The notes below the pieces were generated by a model, which was not told the origin of the DNA, did no database searches, and was given only the letters and a program-made list of their open reading frames with translations. From Paraburkholderia ferrariae NBRC 106233 (lineage in GTDB: Bacteria; Pseudomonadota; Gammaproteobacteria; Burkholderiales; Burkholderiaceae): a stretch of DNA of 64,000 nucleotides. The stretch is from assembly GCF_000685035.1 (NCBI RefSeq), contig NZ_BAYB01000008.1, positions 1 through 64,000 on the forward strand, read 5' to 3'. How positions within the stretch are numbered: position 1 is the first letter of the stretch; every line of letters starts with the position of its first letter. Positions 23,433 to 31,238 of this stretch are shown here, piece by piece. Made by a program: the position numbers and the translations under genes.

Positions 23433-24437
23433 TCAGGAAGCCGTGCCCATCGGATAGCGCTTGCCGCGCAGCCGCTGCACGATGCGCACGAGCCCGTACC
23501 ACTGCTGGGCCCACACGCCGCCACCGTACTCGATCCCCTGGCCTTGCGGCACGGGCAGTTGATCGCGGATGCCGGTCGGCTCGACTTGCTTGTTCCACGA
23601 AGCCGTGCGGAAGATCACGTCCCACCAGGGGAACACCACGCCGAAGTTGCAGCCGTAGCGCGTGCCTTCGTGGCCGTAGCCCACCGCGTGATGGCGGCGA
23701 TGGAAAGCCGGGCTCACGACAATGCGCTCGAGCACCGGGCCGAACGGCAGCCGCGCGTTCACGTGCTGCACGCTCTGCATGAAGTTGCCGAGCGCCACGA
23801 GCACGACATACTGCACGGGCTGCACGCCGATGAAGAGCGAGATGGCCGCGAAGAACGCCGCGTTGATGATGTCGTCGAGGAAATGGTTGCGGTCGTCGCA
23901 CCACAGCGACATCTGCCGCTGGCTGTGATGGACCGCGTGCAGCTCCCACCACACGCCGAAGCGATGCTGCCAGCGGTGATACCAGTAGCCCGCGAAATCG
24001 AGCACGACGAAGTAGATCAGGAACGAGACGATGGGCTTGTCCGTCACGCCGGGCCAGATGCTGTCCACGTCGATATTCGGAATGTCGTAGATCGCCATCA
24101 GGCTCTGCCAGTGATTGAACAGTGGCTGAAACATGAAGAAGAACGCGAGATTCAGAATGCCGAGCTTGGCGATCCACGTGTACCAGACGTCGGCGCGCAG
24201 CGCCTTGCGGTCCTGCCACTGCTCGATGGGCCGCAGCGCTTCGAGCGGGCGCAGGAGCGCATAGGTGACGAGAATTTCGAGCACGCCCACGATCACCCAG
24301 TAGAGGGCGTCGTAGGTGTCCTCGTCGTAGCCCATCAGGCCGACCTTGTAGAAGATCGGCTGGACCACGTCCACATAGACCAGTGTCTGCAGCCAGGAAA
24401 CGGCGTTGTCGAGCTGCGAGATCAGGGTGTCAATCAT
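23433..24437 (-). CDS. Sterol desaturase / fatty acid hydroxylase family membrane protein
   Basis: Di-iron integral membrane oxygenase of 334 residues. The eight-histidine signature is present: H-R-W-Q-H-R, then ELHAVHHS, and H-R-R-H-H further on, embedded in four or more hydrophobic segments. Family members hydroxylate or desaturate sterols, fatty acids or hopanoids at the membrane; the substrate here is unknown. Upstream, 50 bases away on the same strand, is the exported YVTN propeller protein, so the two are probably one operon. The start ATG is at 24435-24437. Confidence 0.9.
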   Translation of the reverse strand: MIDTLISQLDNAVSWLQTLVYVDVVQPIFYKVGLMGYDEDTYDALYWVIVGVLEILVTYALLRPLEALRPIEQWQDRKALRADVWYTWIAKLGILNLAFFFMFQPLFNHWQSLMAIYDIPNIDVDSIWPGVTDKPIVSFLIYFVVLDFAGYWYHRWQHRFGVWWELHAVHHSQRQMSLWCDDRNHFLDDIINAAFFAAISLFIGVQPVQYVVLVALGNFMQSVQHVNARLPFGPVLERIVVSPAFHRRHHAVGYGHEGTRYGCNFGVVFPWWDVIFRTASWNKQVEPTGIRDQLPVPQGQGIEYGGGVWAQQWYGLVRIVQRLRGKRYPMGTAS

Positions 24438-24487
24438 CGGGTCTCTCGGGTGAATCTTTTAAAGCCAGCGGCAATTAGCCGGCCCGG

Positions 24488-25519
24488 TTAGTCCGGATTG
24501 GGCGCATACACCGGCGCGCTGTTCGCGAAGTAGATGCCGTGCGGCGAGCGGCCCACGGCAATCGTGTCGATCAGCTTGCGCGTGGTGAGGTCGATGATCC
24601 CCACGTGCTTCGCGAAGCGGAACGTCACCCACAGATACCGTTTGTCGGCGGAAAGTTCCATGTCGTCGGGGCCGGGGCGCAGGCCCGTGATGTCGGCCAC
24701 CTTCGTGAGCGTCGTGTAATCGAGAATGCTGATCGTGCTTTCCACGCGGTTCGTCACGGCCACGTGCTTGCCGTCGTCGAGGTTGCGGAAGTTGTGCGCG
24801 CCGCGCCCGGTCTGGATCTTCTTCACGAGCGTGCGGTTGTGCCAGTCCACCACGGCCACGTCGTCCTCGCCCGTCATGCCGACGAGCAGGTACTTGTCGC
24901 CGGGCGTCATCCACAGGCCCGCGGGCGTGTCGCCGATATGCAGCTTCCAGAGCACGGTCTGCGTGGGCAGGTCGATCGCCGCCACTTCGCCCGTGTCCTG
25001 CAGGGTGACGAACACCGTCTTGTTGTCCGAGGCGAAGGTGATGTGGCTCGGCGTTTTCGCCAGCGGAATGCGCTTGACGAGCGTGACGTCCTGGCCGTTG
25101 TAGCTGTAGATGTCCACGCGGTCGAGGCGCAGGCCCGCCGTCACGAACCACTTGTGGTCGGGGGAGAAGCCGAGCTGGTACGGATCCTCGATGCCCTCCA
25201 CGCGGCGCTGCACCTTGCCCGTGTGGGGGTCGAGGAACATCAGGTCGTTCGACACCGAATCGGCCACGATCAGCGATTTGCCGTCGGGCGTGATCATCAG
25301 GTGGTGCGGCTCCTTGCCGGTGGGCTCGGTGCCCACCACGGTGCGGCTCGCCTCGTCGATGAGCGAGAGCTGCGCTTCGCCGGAATCGAGCACGATGACG
25401 CGGTTGTCGTCGGCGGCATGGGCGAGCGTGCCCCACGCGAGACCGCCCATCAGCAATGCGGTGGCGCAGTGGGACCTGAAATGGGCCTTCGTCGAGGCAA
25501 TAAACGGGAATTCAGGCAT
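24488..25519 (-). CDS. Exported YVTN/PQQ-like beta-propeller protein
   Basis: A 343-residue protein with a signal peptide (ATALLMGGLAWGTLAHA, cleavage before ADDN) and a seven-bladed propeller built from repeats such as GTEPTGKEPHHLMITPDGKS, IPLAKTPSHITFASDNKTV, LHIGDTPAGLWMTPGDKYL and IAVGRSPHGIYF. YVTN-propeller proteins are periplasmic or surface proteins that bind partners or cofactors; several sit beside oxidoreductases. The start is the ATG at 25517-25519 because the signal peptide follows; the frame is open to 25684 without coding signs. Being first in the unit with the di-iron hydroxylase, it may act as its periplasmic partner or sensor (inference). Confidence 0.85.
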   Translation of the reverse strand: MPEFPFIASTKAHFRSHCATALLMGGLAWGTLAHAADDNRVIVLDSGEAQLSLIDEASRTVVGTEPTGKEPHHLMITPDGKSLIVADSVSNDLMFLDPHTGKVQRRVEGIEDPYQLGFSPDHKWFVTAGLRLDRVDIYSYNGQDVTLVKRIPLAKTPSHITFASDNKTVFVTLQDTGEVAAIDLPTQTVLWKLHIGDTPAGLWMTPGDKYLLVGMTGEDDVAVVDWHNRTLVKKIQTGRGAHNFRNLDDGKHVAVTNRVESTISILDYTTLTKVADITGLRPGPDDMELSADKRYLWVTFRFAKHVGIIDLTTRKLIDTIAVGRSPHGIYFANSAPVYAPNPD

Positions 25520-25695
25520 TTCGTAAGCGATAGGGGCTGATGAAAGCGCGCCGGACCGGTTTGTGCTGAGATAGACACAGGCGCCGGCGGTTTGCGCGCG
25601 AGAGATTGTCTGCTTAACGCGTGAATACCGCAATCCGATGACGCGCGCGCGGCGCCCTGCGGCAATATATGCGGCGCGCGCCATACCCGCCGGCC

Positions 25696-25733
25696 GGGTC
25701 TGCCCGACTGGGTCTGCCCGACCGGGTCTATCC
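25696..25733 (+). repeat. 14-bp tandem repeat before mntH
   Basis: GGGTCTGCCCGACT (25696-25709), GGGTCTGCCCGACC (25710-25723) and a partial third unit GGGTCTATCC (25724-25733). It lies 28 bases before the Nramp start and inside its likely leader, so copy number could influence expression. Confidence 0.8.
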
Positions 25734-25760
25734 AGCCTGTTCCGCCCCTAACGTCAAGGC

Positions 25761-27083
25761 ATGCGCATGGATCACCGCACCCGCGAAGAAAACCTCCCCG
25801 ACGGCCTCACGAAGAGCACGGCCGCTGCGGTGCGCGAAGCGCTCGAAGGGCGCCGGCGCGGCGCCGCCCTCCTGCTGCCGCTTGCGGGGCCGGCCGTGGT
25901 CGTCTCCGTGGCGTACATGGACCCCGGCAACTTCGCGACCAACATCCAGGCGGGCGCGCGCTACGGCTACGCGCTCCTCTGGGTGGTGGTGCTCGCGAAC
26001 GTCGTGGCCATGCTGTTCCAGGGGCTTTCCGCGAAGCTCGGCATCGTCACCGGGCGCAACCTCGCCGAGCTGTGCCGCGAGCGCCTGCCCGCCCCGCTCG
26101 TCTGGGCCATGTGGGGCGTGAGCGAAATCGCCGCGATGGCCACCGATCTGGCCGAATTTCTCGGCGGCGCAATCGGGCTCTCCCTGCTGTTTCATCTGCC
26201 GCTGATCGTGGGCATGGCCGTGACGGCGGTGCTCACCTACGTGCTGCTGCTGTTCGAGCGCGCCGGCTTCAGGCCGCTCGAACTCGTGATCGGGGGGCTC
26301 GTCGGCATCATCGGGCTGTGCTATCTGCTCGAACTCTTCATTACGCCCGTCGAGTGGAGCGGCGTCTTGCGCCACATCGCCACGCCCCGCCTGCCCGACG
26401 CCCAGGCCGTGACGATCGCCGTAGGCATCATCGGCGCGACGGTCATGCCGCATGCCCTCTTCCTGCACTCGGGCCTCACCCAGGCGCGCGTGGCGCCGCG
26501 CAACGAGACCGAGCGCACGCGCCTCGTGCGCTTTTCGAACATCGAGGTCGTGATCGCGCTCTCCATCGCGGGGCTCATCAACATGGCCATGGTCATCATG
26601 GCTTCGGGCGCCTTTCACCAGGGCTACCCGGACGTGGCCGAGATCGAGAGCGCCTACCATACGCTCGCGCCGCTGCTCGGCATCGGGGCCGCGGGGATCT
26701 TCCTGCTTTCGCTGATCGCCTCGGGCATTTCCAGTTCGGTGGTGGGCACGCTAGCAGGCCAGATGATCATGCAGGGCTTCGTCGGTTTCCAGATTCCGCT
26801 GTGGCTGCGCCGGGTCGTGACGATGGTGCCGAGCTTCGTCGTGGTGGGGCTGGGCGTGAACGCCACGCAGGCGCTCGTGGTGAGCCAGGTGGTGCTGAGC
26901 CTCGCGCTGCCCGTGCCGATGATCGCGCTCGTAGCATTCACGAGCCGCGCCGACGTGATGGGGCCGCATCGAAACCGGTCGTGGACGGTCGCGCTGGCGC
27001 TGGCCGGCGCCGCCGCGGTGCTGGCGCTGAACGCGATCCTGCTGCTGCAGACCTTCGGCGTGACCATACCGGGACTCGGGTAA
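25761..27083 (+). CDS. mntH: Nramp-family divalent metal transporter (MntH type)
   Basis: Proton-coupled Mn/Fe importer of the inner membrane, 440 residues with about eleven helices. The two metal-site motifs are intact: D-P-G-N in SVAYMDPGNFATNIQAG (helix 1) and M-P-H in ATVMPHALFLHSGL (helix 6). The glycine-rich ASGISSSVVGTLAGQMIMQG segment is also typical. Two in-frame ATGs occur at 25761 and 25767; AAGG lies 3 and 9 bases before them, so the second may be the true start (MDHRTREENLP). A 14-bp tandem repeat precedes the gene. No Mn riboswitch or MntR site was recognised. Confidence 0.92.
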   Translation: MRMDHRTREENLPDGLTKSTAAAVREALEGRRRGAALLLPLAGPAVVVSVAYMDPGNFATNIQAGARYGYALLWVVVLANVVAMLFQGLSAKLGIVTGRNLAELCRERLPAPLVWAMWGVSEIAAMATDLAEFLGGAIGLSLLFHLPLIVGMAVTAVLTYVLLLFERAGFRPLELVIGGLVGIIGLCYLLELFITPVEWSGVLRHIATPRLPDAQAVTIAVGIIGATVMPHALFLHSGLTQARVAPRNETERTRLVRFSNIEVVIALSIAGLINMAMVIMASGAFHQGYPDVAEIESAYHTLAPLLGIGAAGIFLLSLIASGISSSVVGTLAGQMIMQGFVGFQIPLWLRRVVTMVPSFVVVGLGVNATQALVVSQVVLSLALPVPMIALVAFTSRADVMGPHRNRSWTVALALAGAAAVLALNAILLLQTFGVTIPGLG

Positions 27084-27345
27084 GGCCGCGGCCGGCCGGT
27101 TGCGTGCCGGCGACAAGCGCCCGATACCCGACCCGCACGCAGGACCCAATCAGGACTCAATCAGGCCCCAGCCGATCGACGGCGTGCAAAATCGCGCGAA
27201 ACCATGCACCATTAGCTTTTTTCGCCCCGCCCGGCCAGAAGGCCGGCGTGGCTTTCACCAACCGGCGCGCCCATCGCACTGCGCGCGCCACCCAGTGCCG
27301 CTTTGCGCCCTGTCCAACCTGCGATCCACCGACCTGCGACCTGCC

Positions 27346-28821
27346 ATGACGAACCAGCCCGCCCAAGCCGCGCCCGAACCGCCCGTCGATATGATCATCT
27401 TCGGCGGCGGAGGCGATCTGGCCGCGCGCAAACTGCTGCCCGCGCTCTATATGGCGCACCTGCACCGCAACCTGCCGCCCGAAACGCGCATCATCGCGGT
27501 GGGCCGCAAGAACTGGACGATCGACGACTACCGCGCGTTCATGAACGAGCAGTCGCGTCCGTTCATCGACCAGAAAGCATTCGACGCCGCCGCCTGGGAC
27601 CGCTTCCTCGGCCTCTTCCAGTACGTGCTCATCGACGTGAACGCCGCCGCGGACTACGCCCGTCTCAAGGAAGCCTCGCGCGCGGACGCGGTGCGCGTGT
27701 TCTATCTCTCGACTTCGCCGGAACTCTTCACGACCATCTGCGACAACCTTTCGTCCGCGGGCCTCGTGGACGAACGTTCGCGCGTCGTGCTAGAAAAGCC
27801 GCTCGGCCACGATCTGGCCTCGGCGCAGGAGATCAACGAGTCGGTGGGCCGGCACTTCGACGAGCCGCAGATCTACCGCATCGACCATTACCTCGGCAAG
27901 GAAACGGTGCAGAACCTGATGGTGCTGCGCTTCGGCAATCCGATCTTCGGGCCGCTGTGGCAGGCGCCGTATATCCGCAGCGTGCAGATCACGGTGGCGG
28001 AGACGGTGGGCGTGGGCAGCCGCGCCGGTTTCTACGACCACACGGGCGCGCTGCGCGACATGGTGCAGAACCACCTGCTGCAACTGCTGTGCATCGTGGC
28101 CATGGAGCCGCCCGTCTCGCTCGACGCCGACGCGGTGCGCGACGAAAAGCTCAAGGTGCTGCGCTCGCTGCGGCCCATGACGCTGGCCGACATCGCGCGC
28201 GACACGGTGCGCGGCCAGTACGCGGCGGGCGCCGTGGACGGCAAGCCGGTGAAGGGCTACCTCGAAGAAGACAACGTGCCGGCCGACAGCCGCGCCGAAA
28301 CCTTCGTGGCGCTGCGCGCGCACATCAACAACTGGCGCTGGGCCAACGTGCCGTTCTTCCTGCGCACGGGCAAGCGCATGCAGAAGCGCCAGTCGGAGAT
28401 CGTGATCGAATTCGCCGACCTGCCGTTCTCGATCTTCCCGAGCGGCCCGCGCAACTACGGCAACCGCCTCGTGATCCAGCTCCAGCCGGAAGAGTCGATC
28501 CAGTTGCAAATGCTCGCGAAGGAGCCGGGCAGCGGCATGAACATGCTGCCGGTGAACCTCAACCTGGACTTGCAGCAGGCCATTCCCGAGCGCCGCGCGG
28601 AAGCCTACGAGCGGCTCCTGATCGACGTGATCCGCGGCCGCCTCACGCACTTCATGCGCCGCGACGAGCTGGAAGCCGCCTGGCAGTGGGTCGAGCCGAT
28701 CCTCTCGGGCTGGCAGGAACTGAACGACCGGCCGCGCCCTTACACGGCGGGCACCTACGGCCCGGCGGCGTCCTCGGCGCTGCTTGCGCGCGAAGGCATG
28801 TCGTGGGCCGAAGAGGCCTGA
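27346..28821 (+). CDS. zwf: Glucose-6-phosphate 1-dehydrogenase
   Basis: Oxidises glucose 6-phosphate to 6-phosphogluconolactone with NAD(P), feeding the Entner-Doudoroff and pentose phosphate routes; 491 residues, typical. The catalytic signature RIDHYLGKE is at residues 178-186. The nucleotide-binding loop reads FGGGGDLAARK instead of the usual GASGDL, an acceptable but unusual variant. The ATG at 27346 follows a region without coding character and directly precedes MTNQPAQAA. The gene stands alone without pgl, glk or edd, unlike the usual Burkholderia zwf-pgl cluster, so it may be a second isoenzyme (inference). A strong GC hairpin follows. Confidence 0.94.
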   Translation: MTNQPAQAAPEPPVDMIIFGGGGDLAARKLLPALYMAHLHRNLPPETRIIAVGRKNWTIDDYRAFMNEQSRPFIDQKAFDAAAWDRFLGLFQYVLIDVNAAADYARLKEASRADAVRVFYLSTSPELFTTICDNLSSAGLVDERSRVVLEKPLGHDLASAQEINESVGRHFDEPQIYRIDHYLGKETVQNLMVLRFGNPIFGPLWQAPYIRSVQITVAETVGVGSRAGFYDHTGALRDMVQNHLLQLLCIVAMEPPVSLDADAVRDEKLKVLRSLRPMTLADIARDTVRGQYAAGAVDGKPVKGYLEEDNVPADSRAETFVALRAHINNWRWANVPFFLRTGKRMQKRQSEIVIEFADLPFSIFPSGPRNYGNRLVIQLQPEESIQLQMLAKEPGSGMNMLPVNLNLDLQQAIPERRAEAYERLLIDVIRGRLTHFMRRDELEAAWQWVEPILSGWQELNDRPRPYTAGTYGPAASSALLAREGMSWAEEA

Positions 28822-28831
28822 GCCTCTGAAA

Positions 28832-28860
28832 CGCCGCCCCCGCGCGAGGCGGGGGCGGCG
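28832..28860. terminator. 12-bp GC hairpin after zwf
   Basis: CGCCGCCCCCGC and GCGGGGGCGGCG pair perfectly around a 5-nt loop, 10 bases after the zwf stop. No T-run follows, so it may stabilise the mRNA end as much as terminate. Confidence 0.55.
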
Positions 28861-28880
28861 CAGACTGTGCGCGATGCGCG

Positions 28881-28907
28881 CTTCAGGCTTCAGGTTTCAG
28901 GCTTCAG
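28881..28907 (+). repeat. 7-bp tandem repeat YTTCAGG
   Basis: Nearly four copies: CTTCAGG, CTTCAGG, TTTCAGG, CTTCAG. It lies between the zwf hairpin and the end of the convergent TPR/ATP-grasp gene. Confidence 0.8.
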
Positions 28908-28914
28908 AAGCGGC

Positions 28915-30258
28915 TCAGGCCGCGGCGGTGCGCGCGCGCATCATCGCCTCGAACGCATCGCCAATGCGCTGCACGTGCGCGTTCTTGTGCGCGAGTTCGC
29001 CGTCGGGCCGCTCGCGATGCACGAGCATCGTCGCGTTCGCTTCGAAGACGAAAATGCTGCCGTCCGGCAGCACCGTGAAATCCACCCCCGCGTAGTCCAG
29101 ATCGAGCCGCCGCCCGATGGCCGCAATCGCGGCCGCGCCGCGCGCGCCGAGCGCCGCGGCGGGATCGGCGAGAAAGCGCGCTTCTTCGTCGAGCTTCCAG
29201 CGCACGCCCTCCATGCCCGCCGAGAAGTAATGCACCATCCAGTGCGGCGATATCGCGAGATGGTAGGGATACGGCACGCGGTCCACGAAGGCCATGCGGT
29301 ACTTGCGGCAGGCGCCGTCGGCGTCGCGCGTGTCGTGAAAAGCGCTCACGTAGTACGGGCCGGATTGCGCGGCGAGCGCGGCGTCGAACTGCGCGCGCGT
29401 ATCGCAGCGCACGAGCCCTTCGCCGCCATGGGTCGCCACGGGACGCACCAGCAGCGGCAGCGCCATGTGCGCCGCGTGGGCGCGCTCCCACACCTGCGCG
29501 GCGGCTTCATTCGCATCCTCGATACGGATGCACGGCGCGCACCGCACGTCCGCGAGGCCGCTCAGAAGCGCCGGCAGCCGGTCGCGCCGCGTGGCGGCCA
29601 CGCGGGCGGGCGCGTTGAGCAAGGGACGCGGGCAGGCCTGCGCGAACCGCGCGAGACGCTCGGCCAGCGGCCCGGCGATGTCGGGGTCGCCCACGGCGTT
29701 GAAGACGAGATCGAAAGGCGGCAGGCTTGCGTCCTCTTCGGGCGCGGCGTAGTCGATCGCGTATTTGATGCGGCCGTTCTGCGGCACGGGCACGAGCAGG
29801 TCGAACGGCACATTGCCGGCCGAGCGGCCGGCGCACAGCAGCAGCACCCGGCGCGCCGGCTGCCCCGCCACTTCCACATAGACGCGTTGCAGCGCATACG
29901 CGCGCTCGCGGCAACCCTCCGCGAGATCGTGGCGCTCCGCCTTCGCATGGATCGCGGCGAGATTTTGCCAGGCGGGCGCCTGAGCGGCGTCGAGGTGGAG
30001 CGCGAGTTCGTACCAGCGCTGCGCGCGCGCATGGTCGCCCTTCATGAAGTAGCCCGTGGCGACGGTGCCGATGCGCGCGGCGCCCTCGCGCGCCTCATGC
30101 GCCTCATGCATCTCATGCGCCCGAGCCGTCTGAAGCGCCTCGGCTGCGATCAGATGCGCGAGTGCGCCCAGTTCGTCGCCGGCCTCGCGTGCGCGCTGGG
30201 CCGCCTCGCGATGCTGCGCGGGCGTGTCGGTCATCACGGGAAGCAAGGCGTCGGTCAT
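28915..30258 (-). CDS. TPR-repeat protein with C-terminal ATP-grasp-like domain (second copy)
   Basis: A 447-residue paralogue of the protein at 14444-15823. The N-terminal third is helical repeats (AREAGDELGALAHLIAAEAL, ARAQRWYELALHLDAAQAPA). The C-terminal part repeats the other copy's blocks: LPLLVRPVATHGGEGLVRC, CRKYRMAFVDRVPYPYHLA, VHYFSAGMEG and LDYAGVDFTV with FVFEANATMLVH, the metal-binding end of ATP-grasp enzymes. It has no signal peptide. The first ATG (30256-30258) is used; another Met-Thr-Asp eight codons later is also possible. Chemistry and substrate are unknown; a peptide- or cofactor-modifying ligase is a reasonable guess from the fold. Confidence 0.78.
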   Translation of the reverse strand: MTDALLPVMTDTPAQHREAAQRAREAGDELGALAHLIAAEALQTARAHEMHEAHEAREGAARIGTVATGYFMKGDHARAQRWYELALHLDAAQAPAWQNLAAIHAKAERHDLAEGCRERAYALQRVYVEVAGQPARRVLLLCAGRSAGNVPFDLLVPVPQNGRIKYAIDYAAPEEDASLPPFDLVFNAVGDPDIAGPLAERLARFAQACPRPLLNAPARVAATRRDRLPALLSGLADVRCAPCIRIEDANEAAAQVWERAHAAHMALPLLVRPVATHGGEGLVRCDTRAQFDAALAAQSGPYYVSAFHDTRDADGACRKYRMAFVDRVPYPYHLAISPHWMVHYFSAGMEGVRWKLDEEARFLADPAAALGARGAAAIAAIGRRLDLDYAGVDFTVLPDGSIFVFEANATMLVHRERPDGELAHKNAHVQRIGDAFEAMMRARTAAA

Positions 30259-30371
30259 CGGCGTGGCCGCCTCTCTGGCGGCCCGGCAGTAGGCGAAGCG
30301 TGAAGTCTAACGGGACCGCCGCCGCGCATGCAAAAACGGCGATGGCCAGGTCCCGCCTTGCAAAGCGTGCG

Positions 30372-30506
30372 TTACGGCCGAAAGAGGTCGAACCCCGCGA
30401 GCGCGACCACGCCGCTCAAGGCGATCATCGGCACCGAATGGCGGCCGAGAAAAAGAATGGCTGCTGCGAGCCAGCTCGAAATGAAGAAAGCGCCGATGCG
30501 CCGCAT
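30372..30506 (-). CDS. 44-residue two-helix membrane protein
   Basis: A short gene supported by a ribosome site: the ATG at 30504-30506 has GGAG 7 bases upstream. The product MRRIGAFFISSWLAAAILFL continues GRHSVPMIALSGVVALAGFD and ends LFRP. Two hydrophobic helices are separated by a short turn (GRHSVP), so it should sit as a hairpin in the inner membrane. It lies between the ATP-grasp gene and the MarR gene on the same strand. Family unknown. Confidence 0.55.
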   Translation of the reverse strand: MRRIGAFFISSWLAAAILFLGRHSVPMIALSGVVALAGFDLFRP

Positions 30507-30620
30507 GATGCCGCTCCGTACTGTTGATGCGCTGTTGCGCGAAGGACCGCAGGCACCGTGCGTGCCATGTCCTTCGAAAAAATGCGACCGCCATGCCCGG
30601 CCGTGCGACTCAGCCCAACC

Positions 30621-31037
30621 TCAGCCTAACGTATCGCGCGCGGTGCGCAGACGCGCAACGGTGTCCACGAACGCCTCGCCGCCCAGGCTGCGCTTGAGGC
30701 GCCCCGTGACAGCCGCGCTCGCGCTGTTAAGCGCGTCGCGTATCGCAAGCGCCGCCGCGGTGGGGACGATCGCCACTTCGCGGCCGTCGCCCTCGGTGCG
30801 GCGGCGCTCCACGTAGCCGCGCGCCTCGAGTCCGTCGAGCACGCGCGTGGCCGTGGGCCGCGCGATCGAAAGCACGTCGGCCAGCTCGCGCTGGAGCAGG
30901 CCCGGACGCTCCATCACCGCGCGCAGCATGAAGCCCTGGGGCGGCGTGAGATCGAACGGCGCGAAGGCGTCGGTCCATTCGCGCTCCAGCCGCCGCGCGA
31001 GCGCCGATGTGTTGAAGTAAAGGCACTGATCGAACAT
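30621..31037 (-). CDS. MarR-family transcriptional regulator
   Basis: A 138-residue winged-helix dimeric regulator. The DNA-binding region shows LTPPQGFMLRAVMERPGLLQ, then RELADVLSIARPTATRVLDG and the wing LEARGYVERRRTEGDGREV, with flanking dimerisation helices. It is transcribed away from acetoacetyl-CoA synthetase, with a 201-base shared spacer, so it probably represses that gene and itself in response to a small aromatic or acyl ligand (inference). Confidence 0.9.
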   Translation of the reverse strand: MFDQCLYFNTSALARRLEREWTDAFAPFDLTPPQGFMLRAVMERPGLLQRELADVLSIARPTATRVLDGLEARGYVERRRTEGDGREVAIVPTAAALAIRDALNSASAAVTGRLKRSLGGEAFVDTVARLRTARDTLG

Positions 31038-31238
31038 GGCCGCAGCATAACCCGGAATCGTTAGCTATGCAACGATCTGCGCGCAAAGCGGAAACAGGGA
31101 TCGTTCGGGGCGCGCTCGGCGTTTCACCGGGTAGCGTCGCGGCCACAAAAAATGGTACTCAATGAAGACCGCCATGGAGGATACGCGCGGCATCGGCCTC
31201 ATGCCGCCGCGCCCTCTGCCTCAAGGACAACCGCCACT

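Noticed and set aside
20857..23457. 866-codon plus-strand open frame
   Set aside because: It is antisense or out of frame to the AraC and DAHP synthase genes, with Arg/Ala/His-rich translation and no motifs; high GC content produces such long shadow frames.
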